Source of the DNA: Mycolicibacterium aichiense
GTDB lineage: Bacteria > Actinomycetota > Actinomycetes > Mycobacteriales > Mycobacteriaceae
Direction: 5' to 3'
DNA: 64,000 nt
Assembly: GCF_010726245.1 (NCBI RefSeq)
Contig: NZ_AP022561.1
Span: forward strand, 3,100,001-3,164,000
Within the stretch, counting starts at the first letter, position 1, and every line of letters starts with the position of its first letter. Made by a program: the position numbers and the translations under genes. This document shows positions 42,905 to 51,915 of the stretch, piece by piece. The notes below the pieces were generated by a model. That model made no database searches. It was not told where the DNA came from and saw only the letters and a program-made list of their open reading frames with translations.

Positions 42905-44142
42905 GCAGCGCTCATCACGTGCGCGGCGGCGTCGCGGGTGCGGTCATCGCCGGCGCCGGCTACGTTGCCGTCGCGCTGGCGGCGACTACCCCGGCAAGTG
43001 CTGCACCACAATGTAATTCGAGCATTCCCTCCTGCGGTGACGGCAACCCGGGACATGCCATGCTTGCATCCGTCGGGCCCGCGCCGGTGATGCTCGTCGG
43101 CGACGGCACCGCCGAGCATCCCAACGGCGGGCTGCTCATCGGCAACGGATACAGCCCCGACCCCGCGACCTGTGGCACCGCGTGCACCGGCGGTAACGGC
43201 GGCTGGTTGCTCGGCAATGGCGGACAAGGGGCCAACGGTGGCAGCGGCGGCAACGCCGGCCTGTTCGGCTCTGGTGGTCGGGGCGGCGGCGGGATATCCG
43301 AACACATCGACGGGGGTAATGGCGGCCACGGCGGTGTCCTGATCGGCAACGGCGGCGACGGTGGTGACGGCGGGATGGGATCCCCGGGCAGCAACGGCGG
43401 CACCGGTGGCCGCGGTGGCGACTCCGGCCTGATCGGTGGTGTCGGCGGTCACGGCGGCAACGGTGGTGACGGCGGCCTCGGCGTCGGCATTGTCATCAGC
43501 AATGGTGGGGGCGGGGGCGCCGGCGGGAACGGCGGACTGTTCCACGCTGGCGGCGACGGCGGCCAAGGAGGTGACGCCGGCACCAGCGGAGCCGGCGGGC
43601 AAGGCGGTCGCGGTGGCAACGGCGGCGTGATAGACGGCCGCGGCGGATCCGGCGGTGGCGGCGGAAATGGTAGTAACAGAGGATCTTTCAACGGGGGCCA
43701 AGGCGGGGTCGGTGGCATTGGCGGCATCCTCGGGGTCGGTGGTAGCGGCGGCGACGGCGGTACCGGCGGCGGCACCACGAGCGGGATCGCCGGGTTGGGC
43801 GGCAACGGCGGCGCAGGGGGCGCGGGCGGAATCTCCGGCGGCCGAGGCGGAGTCGGGGGTCAGGGCGGCAGTGCGACCACCGGCACCGGCGGCCAAGGCG
43901 GCAGCGGAGGCAGCGGTGGGGCCGGCGGCATCGTCGGCGGCTCGGGCGGGTCGGGCGGCAACGGTGGTAACAGCAATTCCGGGACCGGCGGCAACGGCGG
44001 CTCGGGGGCCAACGGCGGGTTGGGTGTCGGCGGGACCCGAGCAGGACGCGGCGCCAGGGCGGGAAGTCCACCCAACGGAGGTACCGGCGGCAAGGGCGGC
44101 CTCGCGGGGCGGGGCGGCCGCCCCGGCGACCCCGCGCGGTAG
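42901..44142 (+). CDS. PE-less PGRS-type glycine-rich secreted protein
   Basis: A 413-residue protein with no PE domain. It has a signal peptide (AVIAGAGYVAVALAATTPASA, cut near residue 34), two cysteine pairs (Cys38/Cys45 and Cys91/Cys95) and then about 310 residues of GGxGG repeats typical of PGRS domains, including NGGLLIGNG and GGNGGWLLGNGG. PGRS domains normally follow PE domains and are exported by ESX-5; this one appears to use the Sec or Tat route. Such Gly/Asn-rich repeats form polyglycine-type or calcium-binding surface domains. The start overlaps the methyltransferase stop. A reading from 41980 is an artefact of high GC. Confidence 0.85.
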   Translation: MSSAHHVRGGVAGAVIAGAGYVAVALAATTPASAAPQCNSSIPSCGDGNPGHAMLASVGPAPVMLVGDGTAEHPNGGLLIGNGYSPDPATCGTACTGGNGGWLLGNGGQGANGGSGGNAGLFGSGGRGGGGISEHIDGGNGGHGGVLIGNGGDGGDGGMGSPGSNGGTGGRGGDSGLIGGVGGHGGNGGDGGLGVGIVISNGGGGGAGGNGGLFHAGGDGGQGGDAGTSGAGGQGGRGGNGGVIDGRGGSGGGGGNGSNRGSFNGGQGGVGGIGGILGVGGSGGDGGTGGGTTSGIAGLGGNGGAGGAGGISGGRGGVGGQGGSATTGTGGQGGSGGSGGAGGIVGGSGGSGGNGGNSNSGTGGNGGSGANGGLGVGGTRAGRGARAGSPPNGGTGGKGGLAGRGGRPGDPAR

Positions 44143-44145
44143 CTG

Positions 44146-44436
44146 CTACTCGACGGCGTCGAGCCGCTGCGTCACCCGAGCCAACGCCTCGTCGAAGACA
44201 TCCACCTTTTCCGAGCGTTTCTCATTGGCCGGCTGCGCGGCGCCGCGCCCGCCCTCGGCCTCCACCCGAGCCGCGCCCTGGCGCCGCAACAGGCTGAAGT
44301 TCTTCTCCCGCGCCTGCCGGAGCCGGCTTTGCAGATCCTTCAACTGCGAGGCGTCCATCCGAGCCAACGCTTCGGGTTGGCTCTCGCCGATCAGCGACTC
44401 TTCTTGCGGGGTCAGGTTCACGTGGTGGTTGCTCAC
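44146..44436 (-). CDS. Small charged protein, function unknown
   Basis: A 96-residue hydrophilic protein, strongly charged and probably helical or coiled coil (QLKDLQSRLRQAREKNFSLL, later EKVDVFDEALARVTQRLDAVE), with an opening LTPQEESLIGE. I do not recognise the family. The GTG 44436 start gives a compact product; longer readings add unlikely sequence. Convergent with the PGRS gene, three bases between stops. Confidence 0.55.
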   Translation of the reverse strand: MSNHHVNLTPQEESLIGESQPEALARMDASQLKDLQSRLRQAREKNFSLLRRQGAARVEAEGGRGAAQPANEKRSEKVDVFDEALARVTQRLDAVE

Positions 44437-44629
44437 CCGTGATTCATATCGTGCGCCGGCCGGCCGAGGGTGGCGAATCGCCAACCGCCGTGCCGAACTG
44501 TCACGCTGTCGCCGTCCCCGGTTCATATCGCGGCATGGACGGCCTACATCATTTGACCCATTCGCCGCGCTGGAGAACACATAGTTCAGCCGAAGAGTCG
44601 GTGTGCCCATGGGCCATACGTTCAACAGC

Positions 44630-44902
44630 ATGAACACGATCACCGGCATCACGAAGATGGCCGCCTACGGCGCACTCTTCGGCGGCATCACCGCCGCCGC
44701 TCTGGGCATCGGCACCGGCCTGGCACAGGCCGACTCCGCGACTCCGGTGACCGGCACCCATCAACTTCAGTCTGTCGACCGCGGGGACCAGGAAGTCGTA
44801 CCCCGGGGGCATCCGATACCGATTCACGGCGACGACAGCGGCGCGGGTGCCGGTCACCTCCCTGGCGCCGCCCACACCAGTACGGCCCATACCGGCAAGT
44901 AA
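44630..44902 (+). CDS. Small secreted protein, function unknown
   Basis: A 90-residue protein with a signal peptide (MAAYGALFGGITAAALGIGTGLAQA, cut before DSATPV) and a short hydrophilic mature part of about 55 residues rich in His, Gly and Asp (PRGHPIPIHGDDSG). It has no cysteines or recognised motif. ATG 44630 was chosen; 44603 would extend the N-terminus by nine residues. The mature tail overlaps high-GC open frames in other frames, so coding is only moderately supported. Confidence 0.5.
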   Translation: MNTITGITKMAAYGALFGGITAAALGIGTGLAQADSATPVTGTHQLQSVDRGDQEVVPRGHPIPIHGDDSGAGAGHLPGAAHTSTAHTGK

Positions 44903-44954
44903 CTGCTTTCCGCGGCCTACAGTCCCCTCAACACCGAACAGCAAGGTGAAGCAC

Positions 44955-46427
44955 GTGACACAAGTTCTCACCGGCGACGAAGCCGCCGACGACTTCTGCG
45001 AAGACTGCGGCTACGAACCGGAACTCAAGCGAACACTGAATGGCTTTCAGGTATTTGCCATCTCGTTCGCGTCCCTGTCCGTCGCGGTGGGAATCTTCGC
45101 CACCTATGACGATGTGTTGCGGGATTCGGGGCCGGTTGGCATCTGGCTGTTCCCCATCGTCGCGATCGGACAGATTCTGGTGGCGTTGGTGTACGCACAA
45201 TTCGCTGCGCGCATCCCGCTCAGCGGATCGTCCTACGCCTGGGCGTCGCGGCTGGCCAGCCCCAAACTCGGGTGGGCCTTCGGCTGGCTGGCCGTTCTCA
45301 GTGCGGTCGCCAGTCCGGTCACCATCGACAACGCCCTGGCCAGCCAGTGTCTGATGCCGCTGTTCGGTATGGAGCCCAGTGAGACGACCGCGCGCGTAAT
45401 GACCGTGGCGCTGTTGATCATTCAATTCATCCTTGCCGTTGCCGCAACGCGCATCGTCGGTTGGGTCAACTCACTGTCCGTTGGCGTCGAACTGGCCATT
45501 CTGCTCGTCATCGGCGTCGCCCTGACCATCGCAATTATGGTGAGCGGCACCGCCGAACCCGCCAACCTGTTCTCCCGCGGCATCACCGAAGGCAACCCGA
45601 ATTTCTGGGTCATCGGCGGCGGGTTGATGGCGGCATCGATCATGGGGTTGTCCACCCTGGTGGGTTTCGAGACGGCCTCGAATATGGCTGAGGAGGCCAA
45701 GAATCCGACGCGTACCGTTCCGCGCGCGATCATCGGCTCGGTCGTTGCGGCCTCGGTGCTGGGAATGGTGTTCGTCATCATCCTGACCGTGTCGATCACC
45801 GACATGGCCAAGGTCTCGAACACCGAGTCGCCGGTGGCCGAGATCATGAATCAGCGCTTCGGGCCGGGCTTCGAGCGGCCGCTGCTGGCCGCGATCGCCC
45901 TGGCATTCTTCGGGGCCGCCCTGGTCAGCATGGTGTCGGGAGCCCGCTACATCTATGCGATGTCGCGTGACGGCCGCTTTCCCGCTCACAAGGTGATGGG
46001 CCGGGTCAACCCGCGCACCCGCACACCGATTCCCGCGACATTCCTGGTGCTGGCCGTCGGCGTGATCCTGATGGCGGTGATGCCCGGAGACGCACTGCTG
46101 CAACTGATCATGGCCGGCGCGATCGTCACGATCCTGCCCTACCTGTTCACGATCATCTTGTATCTGGCGACGCGTCACAAGCTCGACAGCAGGCCGGGCG
46201 GATTCGACCTGGGTCGCTGGGAATGGCCGGTCGCGATCGGAGCGCTTGTGTGGGTGATCATTTCGCTCTTCGTGGTGATCACGACGTCCCCGGGATGGGC
46301 GCCCATCGCGCTGGCCTTCGGGTTGTCGGCGGCCGGCGGGCTGTACTTCCTCTACATGTGGAAGTTCAATCGCTCGGTGCTCGAGCACGAGCCTGGAGAT
46401 TCCAACATGTTCGCGGAGGTGGAGTGA
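44955..46427 (+). CDS. APC-family amino acid permease
   Basis: A 490-residue transporter with 12 predicted helices. Family features: LKRTLNGFQVFAISFASLSVAVGIF (helix 1), TLVGFETASNMAEEAKNPTRTVPRAI (helix 6), and RYIYAMSRDGRFPAHKVMGRVNPRTRTPI. It resembles the amino-acid/amine APC group next to oxidases. GTG 44955 was chosen because AAGGTGA lies upstream; GTG 44946 is an alternative. An oxidase gene starts two bases after the stop, so uptake and oxidation of one compound may be coupled. Confidence 0.86.
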   Translation: MTQVLTGDEAADDFCEDCGYEPELKRTLNGFQVFAISFASLSVAVGIFATYDDVLRDSGPVGIWLFPIVAIGQILVALVYAQFAARIPLSGSSYAWASRLASPKLGWAFGWLAVLSAVASPVTIDNALASQCLMPLFGMEPSETTARVMTVALLIIQFILAVAATRIVGWVNSLSVGVELAILLVIGVALTIAIMVSGTAEPANLFSRGITEGNPNFWVIGGGLMAASIMGLSTLVGFETASNMAEEAKNPTRTVPRAIIGSVVAASVLGMVFVIILTVSITDMAKVSNTESPVAEIMNQRFGPGFERPLLAAIALAFFGAALVSMVSGARYIYAMSRDGRFPAHKVMGRVNPRTRTPIPATFLVLAVGVILMAVMPGDALLQLIMAGAIVTILPYLFTIILYLATRHKLDSRPGGFDLGRWEWPVAIGALVWVIISLFVVITTSPGWAPIALAFGLSAAGGLYFLYMWKFNRSVLEHEPGDSNMFAEVE

Positions 46428-46429
46428 TC

Positions 46430-47776
46430 ATGACCGCTGCACTCACCGGCCGGGTGGTCCACCCTGGCGATGCCGACTACGCCGACGCCAGCCGGGGCTG
46501 GAACCACTTCTTCACCCACCGCCCCAAGGCCGTCGTCTTCGCCGGCGACACAGACGATGTCGTCAACGCTCTGACCTGGGCACGCAAGGAGGGACTCGCC
46601 GTCCGAGTTCGCAGCGGCGGCCACGCGCTGGAAGGCTGGTCTGGTGTCGACGGCGGGGTGGTGATCGATGTCAGCGGGTTGAAGTCGGTGACCATCGACG
46701 CGCACGCCCGGACCGCGACCGTCGGGGCGGGACTCAACCAGCTGGAGGCGGTCACCGGACTCGGCGTGGCAGGTTTTGCGGCCCCCACCGGAACCGAAGG
46801 CAGCGTCGGGCTGGTCGGCGCGACGCTGGGCGGCGGCTTCGGCCTGCTGACACGCAAGTACGGAATGGCGTCGGACAACCTGCTGGCGGTCGAGATCGTT
46901 ATCGCCTCAACCGACGGCGGCGCCGAGGTGATCGTCGCCGACGAACACAACAACCCTGACCTGTTATGGGCGCTCCGGGGCGCGGGCAACGGAAACTTCG
47001 GCATCGTCACGTCGTTGACGTATCGCATTCATCCGCTGACACAAGCGATCTTCGTCGTCGCCACGTGGCCCGGCTTCGAGGATTTGGAGGCGGTGTTCGA
47101 GTCCTGGCAGCAGTCCGCGCCGTACGCGGACCGTCGGCTGACGAGTCAGCTGGAGATCGAGGGCGACAAGATCGGGCTACATGCCCTGCTTGCCGGCGGA
47201 ACGGAAGCTGAAGCACTGCAGCTACTTTCGCCCATGCTGTCGATCGGGAGGCCTGATGTCGTGGTGCAGGACTCGACGTGGCCGGAGATCTACGCGGGAT
47301 TCCAGATCCCCATCACAGCGGAACCGGCGAACTGGAAGTTCGCCTCACAGTTCATGACGGACCCCTTGCCGTCCGACGCGGTGCGCATCATTGCCGAGTT
47401 CATGGCGAAGGCACCCGCGGGGTGCAACTACTTCACCAACGCGTTCGGTGGCGCGCTGGCCGACAGTGAGCCGTCGGGCGGGTCGGCGTTCGCCCACCGC
47501 GGTGCGTTGTACTACGCCGAGCCGGGCGCAGGGTGGGGTGTTCGCGGCGGCCCGCCGGCCGCGGAGGATGAGACCGCGGCAGTGCTCGCGTGGGTCGCCG
47601 GACTCACCGAAGCGTTGGCGCCCTACGTCAACGGGGCCTATGTCAACGTGCCCAACGCCGGAATGCCGGACTGGGAACACGCCTACTGGGGCACCAATGT
47701 CGAGCGGCTACGTCAGATCAAGGCGGCCTATGACCCGGCCAACGTGTTCAGTTACGCCCAAAGCATCACGGCCTAG
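46430..47776 (+). CDS. FAD-linked oxidase, BBE/VAO family
   Basis: A 448-residue flavoprotein of the berberine-bridge-enzyme-like group. RVRSGGHALEGWSG contains His65, expected to bind FAD covalently. LVGATLGGGFGLLTRKYGMASDN is the FAD-binding segment, and the C-terminal HAYWGTNVERLRQIKAAYDPANVF is the BBE signature. The second covalent cysteine seen in bicovalent members is absent (PTGTEGSVG). Such enzymes oxidise alcohols, sugars or amines with oxygen or another acceptor. ATG 46430 has GGAG five bases upstream and belongs to the permease operon. Confidence 0.87.
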   Translation: MTAALTGRVVHPGDADYADASRGWNHFFTHRPKAVVFAGDTDDVVNALTWARKEGLAVRVRSGGHALEGWSGVDGGVVIDVSGLKSVTIDAHARTATVGAGLNQLEAVTGLGVAGFAAPTGTEGSVGLVGATLGGGFGLLTRKYGMASDNLLAVEIVIASTDGGAEVIVADEHNNPDLLWALRGAGNGNFGIVTSLTYRIHPLTQAIFVVATWPGFEDLEAVFESWQQSAPYADRRLTSQLEIEGDKIGLHALLAGGTEAEALQLLSPMLSIGRPDVVVQDSTWPEIYAGFQIPITAEPANWKFASQFMTDPLPSDAVRIIAEFMAKAPAGCNYFTNAFGGALADSEPSGGSAFAHRGALYYAEPGAGWGVRGGPPAAEDETAAVLAWVAGLTEALAPYVNGAYVNVPNAGMPDWEHAYWGTNVERLRQIKAAYDPANVFSYAQSITA

Positions 47777-48258
47777 CTGTCGGTCATGAAGTCCGACAGG
47801 AACTTCGGCAATCGGCCTGCGCCGAAGTCGTAGAAGCGAGCCCATACCGGCTCGATCGAGATCCGAACCATCTGCGGGTAGGTAGACGTCACGTTGCGCT
47901 CGAACTCGGTGAGTTCCTCACCACTCATGGTGTTTCGAGCCGACGTGAGGTACTCCTCGGTGACGCCGTCGACTGTTTCCAGGGTGGCCAGGCCCCGCAC
48001 CAGCAGCGCCTTGGCCTCTTCAGGCGACGAGCCGCCGTCGATGGTCACGGCGACCTGGGGCCGCGACGCCAGCGCACGGGCTTTCGGTGAGGTCGGCGCC
48101 GTCGACACCACGATCCGTTCCCCCGTCCAGTGGAACCCGACGGGGATGACGCGTGGAAAGCCGTCGTATCCGTTGTAGGCGAGCCGAGCCATCGCCCCCG
48201 ACAGCAGTTGTTGAGCGCCCGGATGACCGAGCTCGGCCGCCAGCTCCCCCTTATCCAT
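47773..48258 (-). CDS. PPOX-class (pyridoxamine-phosphate-oxidase-like) flavin/F420 protein
   Basis: A 161-residue split-barrel protein: GAMARLAYNGYDGFPRVIPVGFHWTGERIVVSTA, then VAVTIDGG, are typical of the general FMN/F420-binding family. Many mycobacterial members use F420 or bind haem; which cofactor is used cannot be read here. ATG 48258 overlaps the upstream DUF4232 gene by 8 bases, and its stop shares CTAG with the convergent oxidase gene. Confidence 0.8.
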   Translation of the reverse strand: MDKGELAAELGHPGAQQLLSGAMARLAYNGYDGFPRVIPVGFHWTGERIVVSTAPTSPKARALASRPQVAVTIDGGSSPEEAKALLVRGLATLETVDGVTEEYLTSARNTMSGEELTEFERNVTSTYPQMVRISIEPVWARFYDFGAGRLPKFLSDFMTDS

Positions 48259-48769
48259 CGGACGCCACCGCGTGGAGCGGTCCGACGTAGGTCCCCGGGT
48301 GACTCGCGGCGTCCTGCCGGGCGACGGGCACCCGGCCGGTGATCCAGGGAACTTCCATCCGCCCAGGCACATTCGGCAGCGTCACCGCGATGGTGTCCGG
48401 CACCCAGCCATTGGGGTCCGCCAGGAACGTCAGACGGCTGCTCGCGGAGACGCCCGGTGCGAGCGTGATCGGCACTGCAGCGTCGCCTTGTTGCGGCACC
48501 TGATAATCCGGACCCCACATCGGGTCGTCTGGACCGATGAGATCCACGCCGGGATACCCGTTCAGCTCGCACGGCTGAGGCGAGATGTTGGTGAAGATCA
48601 CGTCGAAATGGATCTGCGTCGCATCGCCGGGTGACGCGGGAGCGCTGGTGGTCAAACCAAGCGAATCGGGTGTGCACGCAGGCGAGGCTGATGCTGTCGG
48701 ACCCGCCACCGTGGATCCGATAGCCATGATCGCCGTCAACACCCCGGCGGCACCGGGTAGGTTTCTCAT
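48251..48769 (-). CDS. DUF4232-type secreted protein
   Basis: A 172-residue exported protein: signal peptide (LTAIMAIGSTVAGPTASAS) followed by a DUF4232-like beta domain (IHFDVIFTNISPQPCELNGYPGVDLIGPD, then VTLPNVPGRMEVPWI) with two cysteines (ACTP and QPCEL) probably bridged. The domain is common in actinobacterial exported proteins, without known function. ATG has GGGAGGG 7 bases upstream. It precedes and overlaps the PPOX gene. Confidence 0.82.
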   Translation of the reverse strand: MRNLPGAAGVLTAIMAIGSTVAGPTASASPACTPDSLGLTTSAPASPGDATQIHFDVIFTNISPQPCELNGYPGVDLIGPDDPMWGPDYQVPQQGDAAVPITLAPGVSASSRLTFLADPNGWVPDTIAVTLPNVPGRMEVPWITGRVPVARQDAASHPGTYVGPLHAVASDG

Positions 48770-48863
48770 CGTCGCCGCCCTCCCGTCTTCGAGAATTCTC
48801 GACCGGCGAGCGAACTCTAGTCCTCTACGAGCTCACAGTGTCGGTTCTCGACCTTCGTCGCCG

Positions 48864-51212
48864 TCAGCCGGCCGCGACCCCGGTCGGAGGTTCATCCACC
48901 TCGGGCGCGACCGGGACCACGACTGTGATCGCGGTGCTGCCGCCGTGGCCATCCGCGACCGAAATGACGAAGCTGTCGTGGGTCACGGTGAAGGGGGCGC
49001 CCAACGCCGCGGCGAGATGCCGCTGCTCGGCAGTCGGGTTGTAGGTGAATGACCCGTCACCGTAGACGTCGACGAACCCCCCACCCGGTGTGGCCGGATT
49101 CGAGCTGTAGCTCAGCGGGTCCGAATCCGGGTCGGTGACGCCGATGACGGATCCGGTGACCACACCAATGACGTCGTCGACGGCCAAATCGGTGATCGTG
49201 CCGCCGCTGGGGTTTCCGTTGACGGCACTCACCGGCACCGTGATCGTCTGGGTGGTGGAACCGCCGTAGCCGTCGCTGACGGTGACCGTGAAACTGTCGG
49301 TGGTTGCCGTGTCGGGTGCGTTGTCAGCGGCTGCGGCGTGGCGTATCTGAAATGTCGGCGCGTAGGTGAACGATCCGTCGGCGTTGATGGTGACGACTCC
49401 CCCGGCTGCGCTCGTCGCCGATCCGCTGAAGTGCAGGCTGTCCTGGTTGGGATCGGCTGCCTGGATTTGGCCGGAGACCGAGCCGTCGACCGAGGACGTG
49501 GTGTCCGAATACCCGCTGATGGACGGTGCCTTGTTGATGGACGCGACATCGACGGACACCGTCGTAGTTGCCGAGTCTTGGCCGCTGATGCCCAATCGTT
49601 GTGCGTAGTAGTGGATTACCGATTGGATGCGGCCCAGCATGCCGGGCAGCCGGTAGGCGCGGCCGTTGTCGGCGGTGACAGTGAAGCTCACCGACCCGCC
49701 AATGTGGGCGGTGGTCGCGTCGGGAGTGACGGTGAAGGTGCCGTCCGGGTTGACGTGGACCGCAGCATTGTCGGGTTGACTGACTGTGTACGTCAGTCCA
49801 CCCCGAGATCCGTTGGTGCCGTGGAGATCACCTGTGACGACACCGGTAACGGGATCCTGCGAATGTTGAACGGGTGATATCACCGGAGGTTTGTTGAACA
49901 GGGTGTAGCGCAACTCCCGGCGGACCCAGCCCAGTACGTCATGAGGTCTTGGGTTCTTCTCGGCTCGGCCGGCAGTCGTGCGATTGGCGCCGGCAGATGG
50001 CCGAACTACCTTCGGCGCGTTGGCCTTGACGGCATCGCCATGGCGGGTGGGTGAGGCTGGTCCGGCGTCGCTTCGCCCGCTGTGTCCGGTGTCGGCGCTG
50101 GCTGACCCGGACCCCTGCGCGAGAGCAGCGCCGATGCCCACGGTGATCGCGCCGGCACCCAACCAGACGAGAGCGCCACCGAAGTGCCGGGCGTTCGAGC
50201 CGTGGTGAGTCCGCGACCGGAGAAACGCGATCCCGATGAGAACCGTGCCTGCGGCTGCCCACGCAGTCAACACCACAACCGCGGCGCCGCCTCCTGCCCC
50301 GTTGAAGAATGCCGTCGAACGCAGCAGCGTCGCCGTCGCGCCCTGAGGAAGATACTGACCGAGCTCGCCCCACCCCCGGGGCAACAGTTCTGGCGCACTG
50401 GCCAGGCCTGACAGCGGATTTCCCAACAGCAGTGCCAACGCTGAACCAACCACCAGCCCGATGCGCCCGAACACCGTACCCAACCCCAGCACCGCCAGCC
50501 CCGCACCGGCCACACCCAGCATCAGAGCGGCCGCGACACCGCCGGCGTTCCCATCGAGTGAACCAACGACCCACCAGAGGACCGCGGTGATCGCCACCGC
50601 TGCCGTCGCTGAAAATATCAGCAGTGCAAAGGCTCTGAGCCAAATCTGGTTCGGCAGCAACAACACCAACAGGATCGCCGGTAGTAGGCCCGCGAGCGTG
50701 ATGGGCAGACCGGAGGCGATGAGCCCCGCTCCACGCGGGTCTCGAGCGGTCGGGGGCACAAGGTCCTCGGTTCGCACTGGGACTGTGATCGCTGTCGAGA
50801 GTTGATTGCCGAGCTGGGAAAGTGCCTGAGCCACAGCCGGACTGGCACCGGTGGCGGTGAGCAGGACGGGGCCGGCAGGGCCGAGCGCCAGGCCGCCGTA
50901 CTCATCCCGGCCACGAACGGCGGCCCGCAACGCCGCCTCGTCGGGGTAGGTGGTCACGCGAAATGAACCGGACTGGTTCTGCTGCAGCAGAGCTGCGATC
51001 CGTCCGGCGTGCGGACCGGCTATGCCAATCGGTAGGTCATGTGGCTTGCTGCGGGCCGCCGGTAGCGCGAATGCGATGGCCAACACCGCCACCACAACGG
51101 AGAGACCTACGACGATTCCCATCGCACGCGTGGCCGCTGAGCCCGCGCGCATCCGCTCCGCCGCACGTCCCGGCCGAGCTTCCGGACTTTTTTCAACGAC
51201 GGATGAAATCAT
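48864..51212 (-). CDS. ABC-2-type permease fused to VCBS/Ig-like repeats
   Basis: A 782-residue two-part protein. Residues 1-360 resemble a YhgE/ABC-2-type transporter: one helix (GIVVGLSVVVAVLAIAFALPA), an extracytoplasmic stretch of about 120 residues and five clustered helices. A further helix (ALVWLGAGAITVGIGAALA) ending SGSASA-DTG looks like the signal peptide of a mycobacterial VCBS-repeat protein, then a Ser/Ala/Pro linker. About three VCBS/cadherin-like repeats follow (NPDGTFTVTPD, NADGSFTYAPT, YGDGSFTYNPT). No start codon lies between the last permease helix and this element, so it is one continuous frame. No ATPase gene is adjacent. Confidence 0.8.
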   Translation of the reverse strand: MISSVVEKSPEARPGRAAERMRAGSAATRAMGIVVGLSVVVAVLAIAFALPAARSKPHDLPIGIAGPHAGRIAALLQQNQSGSFRVTTYPDEAALRAAVRGRDEYGGLALGPAGPVLLTATGASPAVAQALSQLGNQLSTAITVPVRTEDLVPPTARDPRGAGLIASGLPITLAGLLPAILLVLLLPNQIWLRAFALLIFSATAAVAITAVLWWVVGSLDGNAGGVAAALMLGVAGAGLAVLGLGTVFGRIGLVVGSALALLLGNPLSGLASAPELLPRGWGELGQYLPQGATATLLRSTAFFNGAGGGAAVVVLTAWAAAGTVLIGIAFLRSRTHHGSNARHFGGALVWLGAGAITVGIGAALAQGSGSASADTGHSGRSDAGPASPTRHGDAVKANAPKVVRPSAGANRTTAGRAEKNPRPHDVLGWVRRELRYTLFNKPPVISPVQHSQDPVTGVVTGDLHGTNGSRGGLTYTVSQPDNAAVHVNPDGTFTVTPDATTAHIGGSVSFTVTADNGRAYRLPGMLGRIQSVIHYYAQRLGISGQDSATTTVSVDVASINKAPSISGYSDTTSSVDGSVSGQIQAADPNQDSLHFSGSATSAAGGVVTINADGSFTYAPTFQIRHAAAADNAPDTATTDSFTVTVSDGYGGSTTQTITVPVSAVNGNPSGGTITDLAVDDVIGVVTGSVIGVTDPDSDPLSYSSNPATPGGGFVDVYGDGSFTYNPTAEQRHLAAALGAPFTVTHDSFVISVADGHGGSTAITVVVPVAPEVDEPPTGVAAG

Positions 51213-51242
51213 GAGCAGAGCGTAGACCGTCGAGAGAATTAA

Positions 51243-51258
51243 TTCAATGGATATTGAA
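51243..51258. promoter_or_regulatory. Palindromic operator TTCAAT-GGAT-ATTGAA
   Basis: Perfect 6-bp arms around a 4-base spacer, between the fusion-permease gene (starts 51212, leftward) and a TetR gene (rightward). The TetR protein is the obvious ligand. It overlaps an upstream ATG (51247), so translation probably begins further in, at 51274. Confidence 0.6.
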
Positions 51259-51273
51259 ATGATATCGTCAGAC

Positions 51274-51915
51274 ATGCCTTCACGTGCAGCGATGGACAAG
51301 CGACGCGGCAGACGCCACGGCGAACCCGTGTCCCGGGACGTGGTCATGCGTGCGGCCAAGAACCAATTCGCTCGGCACGGCTACGAGAAGACGACGCTGC
51401 GGGCGATCGCCGACGAAGCCCATGTCGATCCGTCGATGGTGTTGTATCTGTTCGGCTCGAAGGCAGAACTCTTCCGCGAGTCGATGAAGCTGGTTCTCGA
51501 CCCCGGTCTCTTCACCGACCAGCTGACCGCCGGCGATGACGACGCGTTGGGGCTCCGCATCGTGCGCGCTTATCTGAGCATCTGGGAGCAACCCGACACC
51601 GCTGCGAGCATGGTCTCGATGCTGCAGTCGGCGACGTCGAACAATGATGCGCACGAGGCATTTCGGGAGTTCTTGCACAGTTATGTGATGACCGCGGTCA
51701 CCGATGCCCTTGGCGGTGCCGACGATGCGCGACTGCGGGCGATGCTCGCCGCCACGAGCCTCGTCGGCACGGCGATGCTGCGGTACGTCATGCGGGTGCC
51801 ACCGCTGTCGACGCTGACCCCCGACGAGGTGGTCACCCTCATCGGTCCCAGCGTGCAGCGCTACCTCAGCGCGCCGGCGGACGAACTCGGCCTGCCGACC
51901 ACCCACCCCGACTAG
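51274..51915 (+). CDS. TetR-family regulator of the permease fusion
   Basis: A 213-residue repressor with helix-turn-helix SRDVVMRAAKNQFARHGYEKTTL and ADEAHVDPSMVLYLFGSKAELF, and a C-terminal TetR_C_17-like domain (FLHSYVMTAVTDALGGADDARLRAMLAATSLVGTA). Regulators of this group often sit beside drug or lipid ABC exporters, matching the divergent ABC-2 fusion. ATG 51274 was chosen because ATG 51247 lies inside the operator palindrome; 51259 is also possible. It converges with the next TetR gene, sharing CTAG. Confidence 0.85.
   Translation: MPSRAAMDKRRGRRHGEPVSRDVVMRAAKNQFARHGYEKTTLRAIADEAHVDPSMVLYLFGSKAELFRESMKLVLDPGLFTDQLTAGDDDALGLRIVRAYLSIWEQPDTAASMVSMLQSATSNNDAHEAFREFLHSYVMTAVTDALGGADDARLRAMLAATSLVGTAMLRYVMRVPPLSTLTPDEVVTLIGPSVQRYLSAPADELGLPTTHPD

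Noticed and set aside
42442..43896. A 484-codon Ala-rich minus-strand frame over the PGRS repeats
   Set aside because: Mirror of the GGC-rich repeat. The plus frame has the signal peptide and recognised PGRS pattern.
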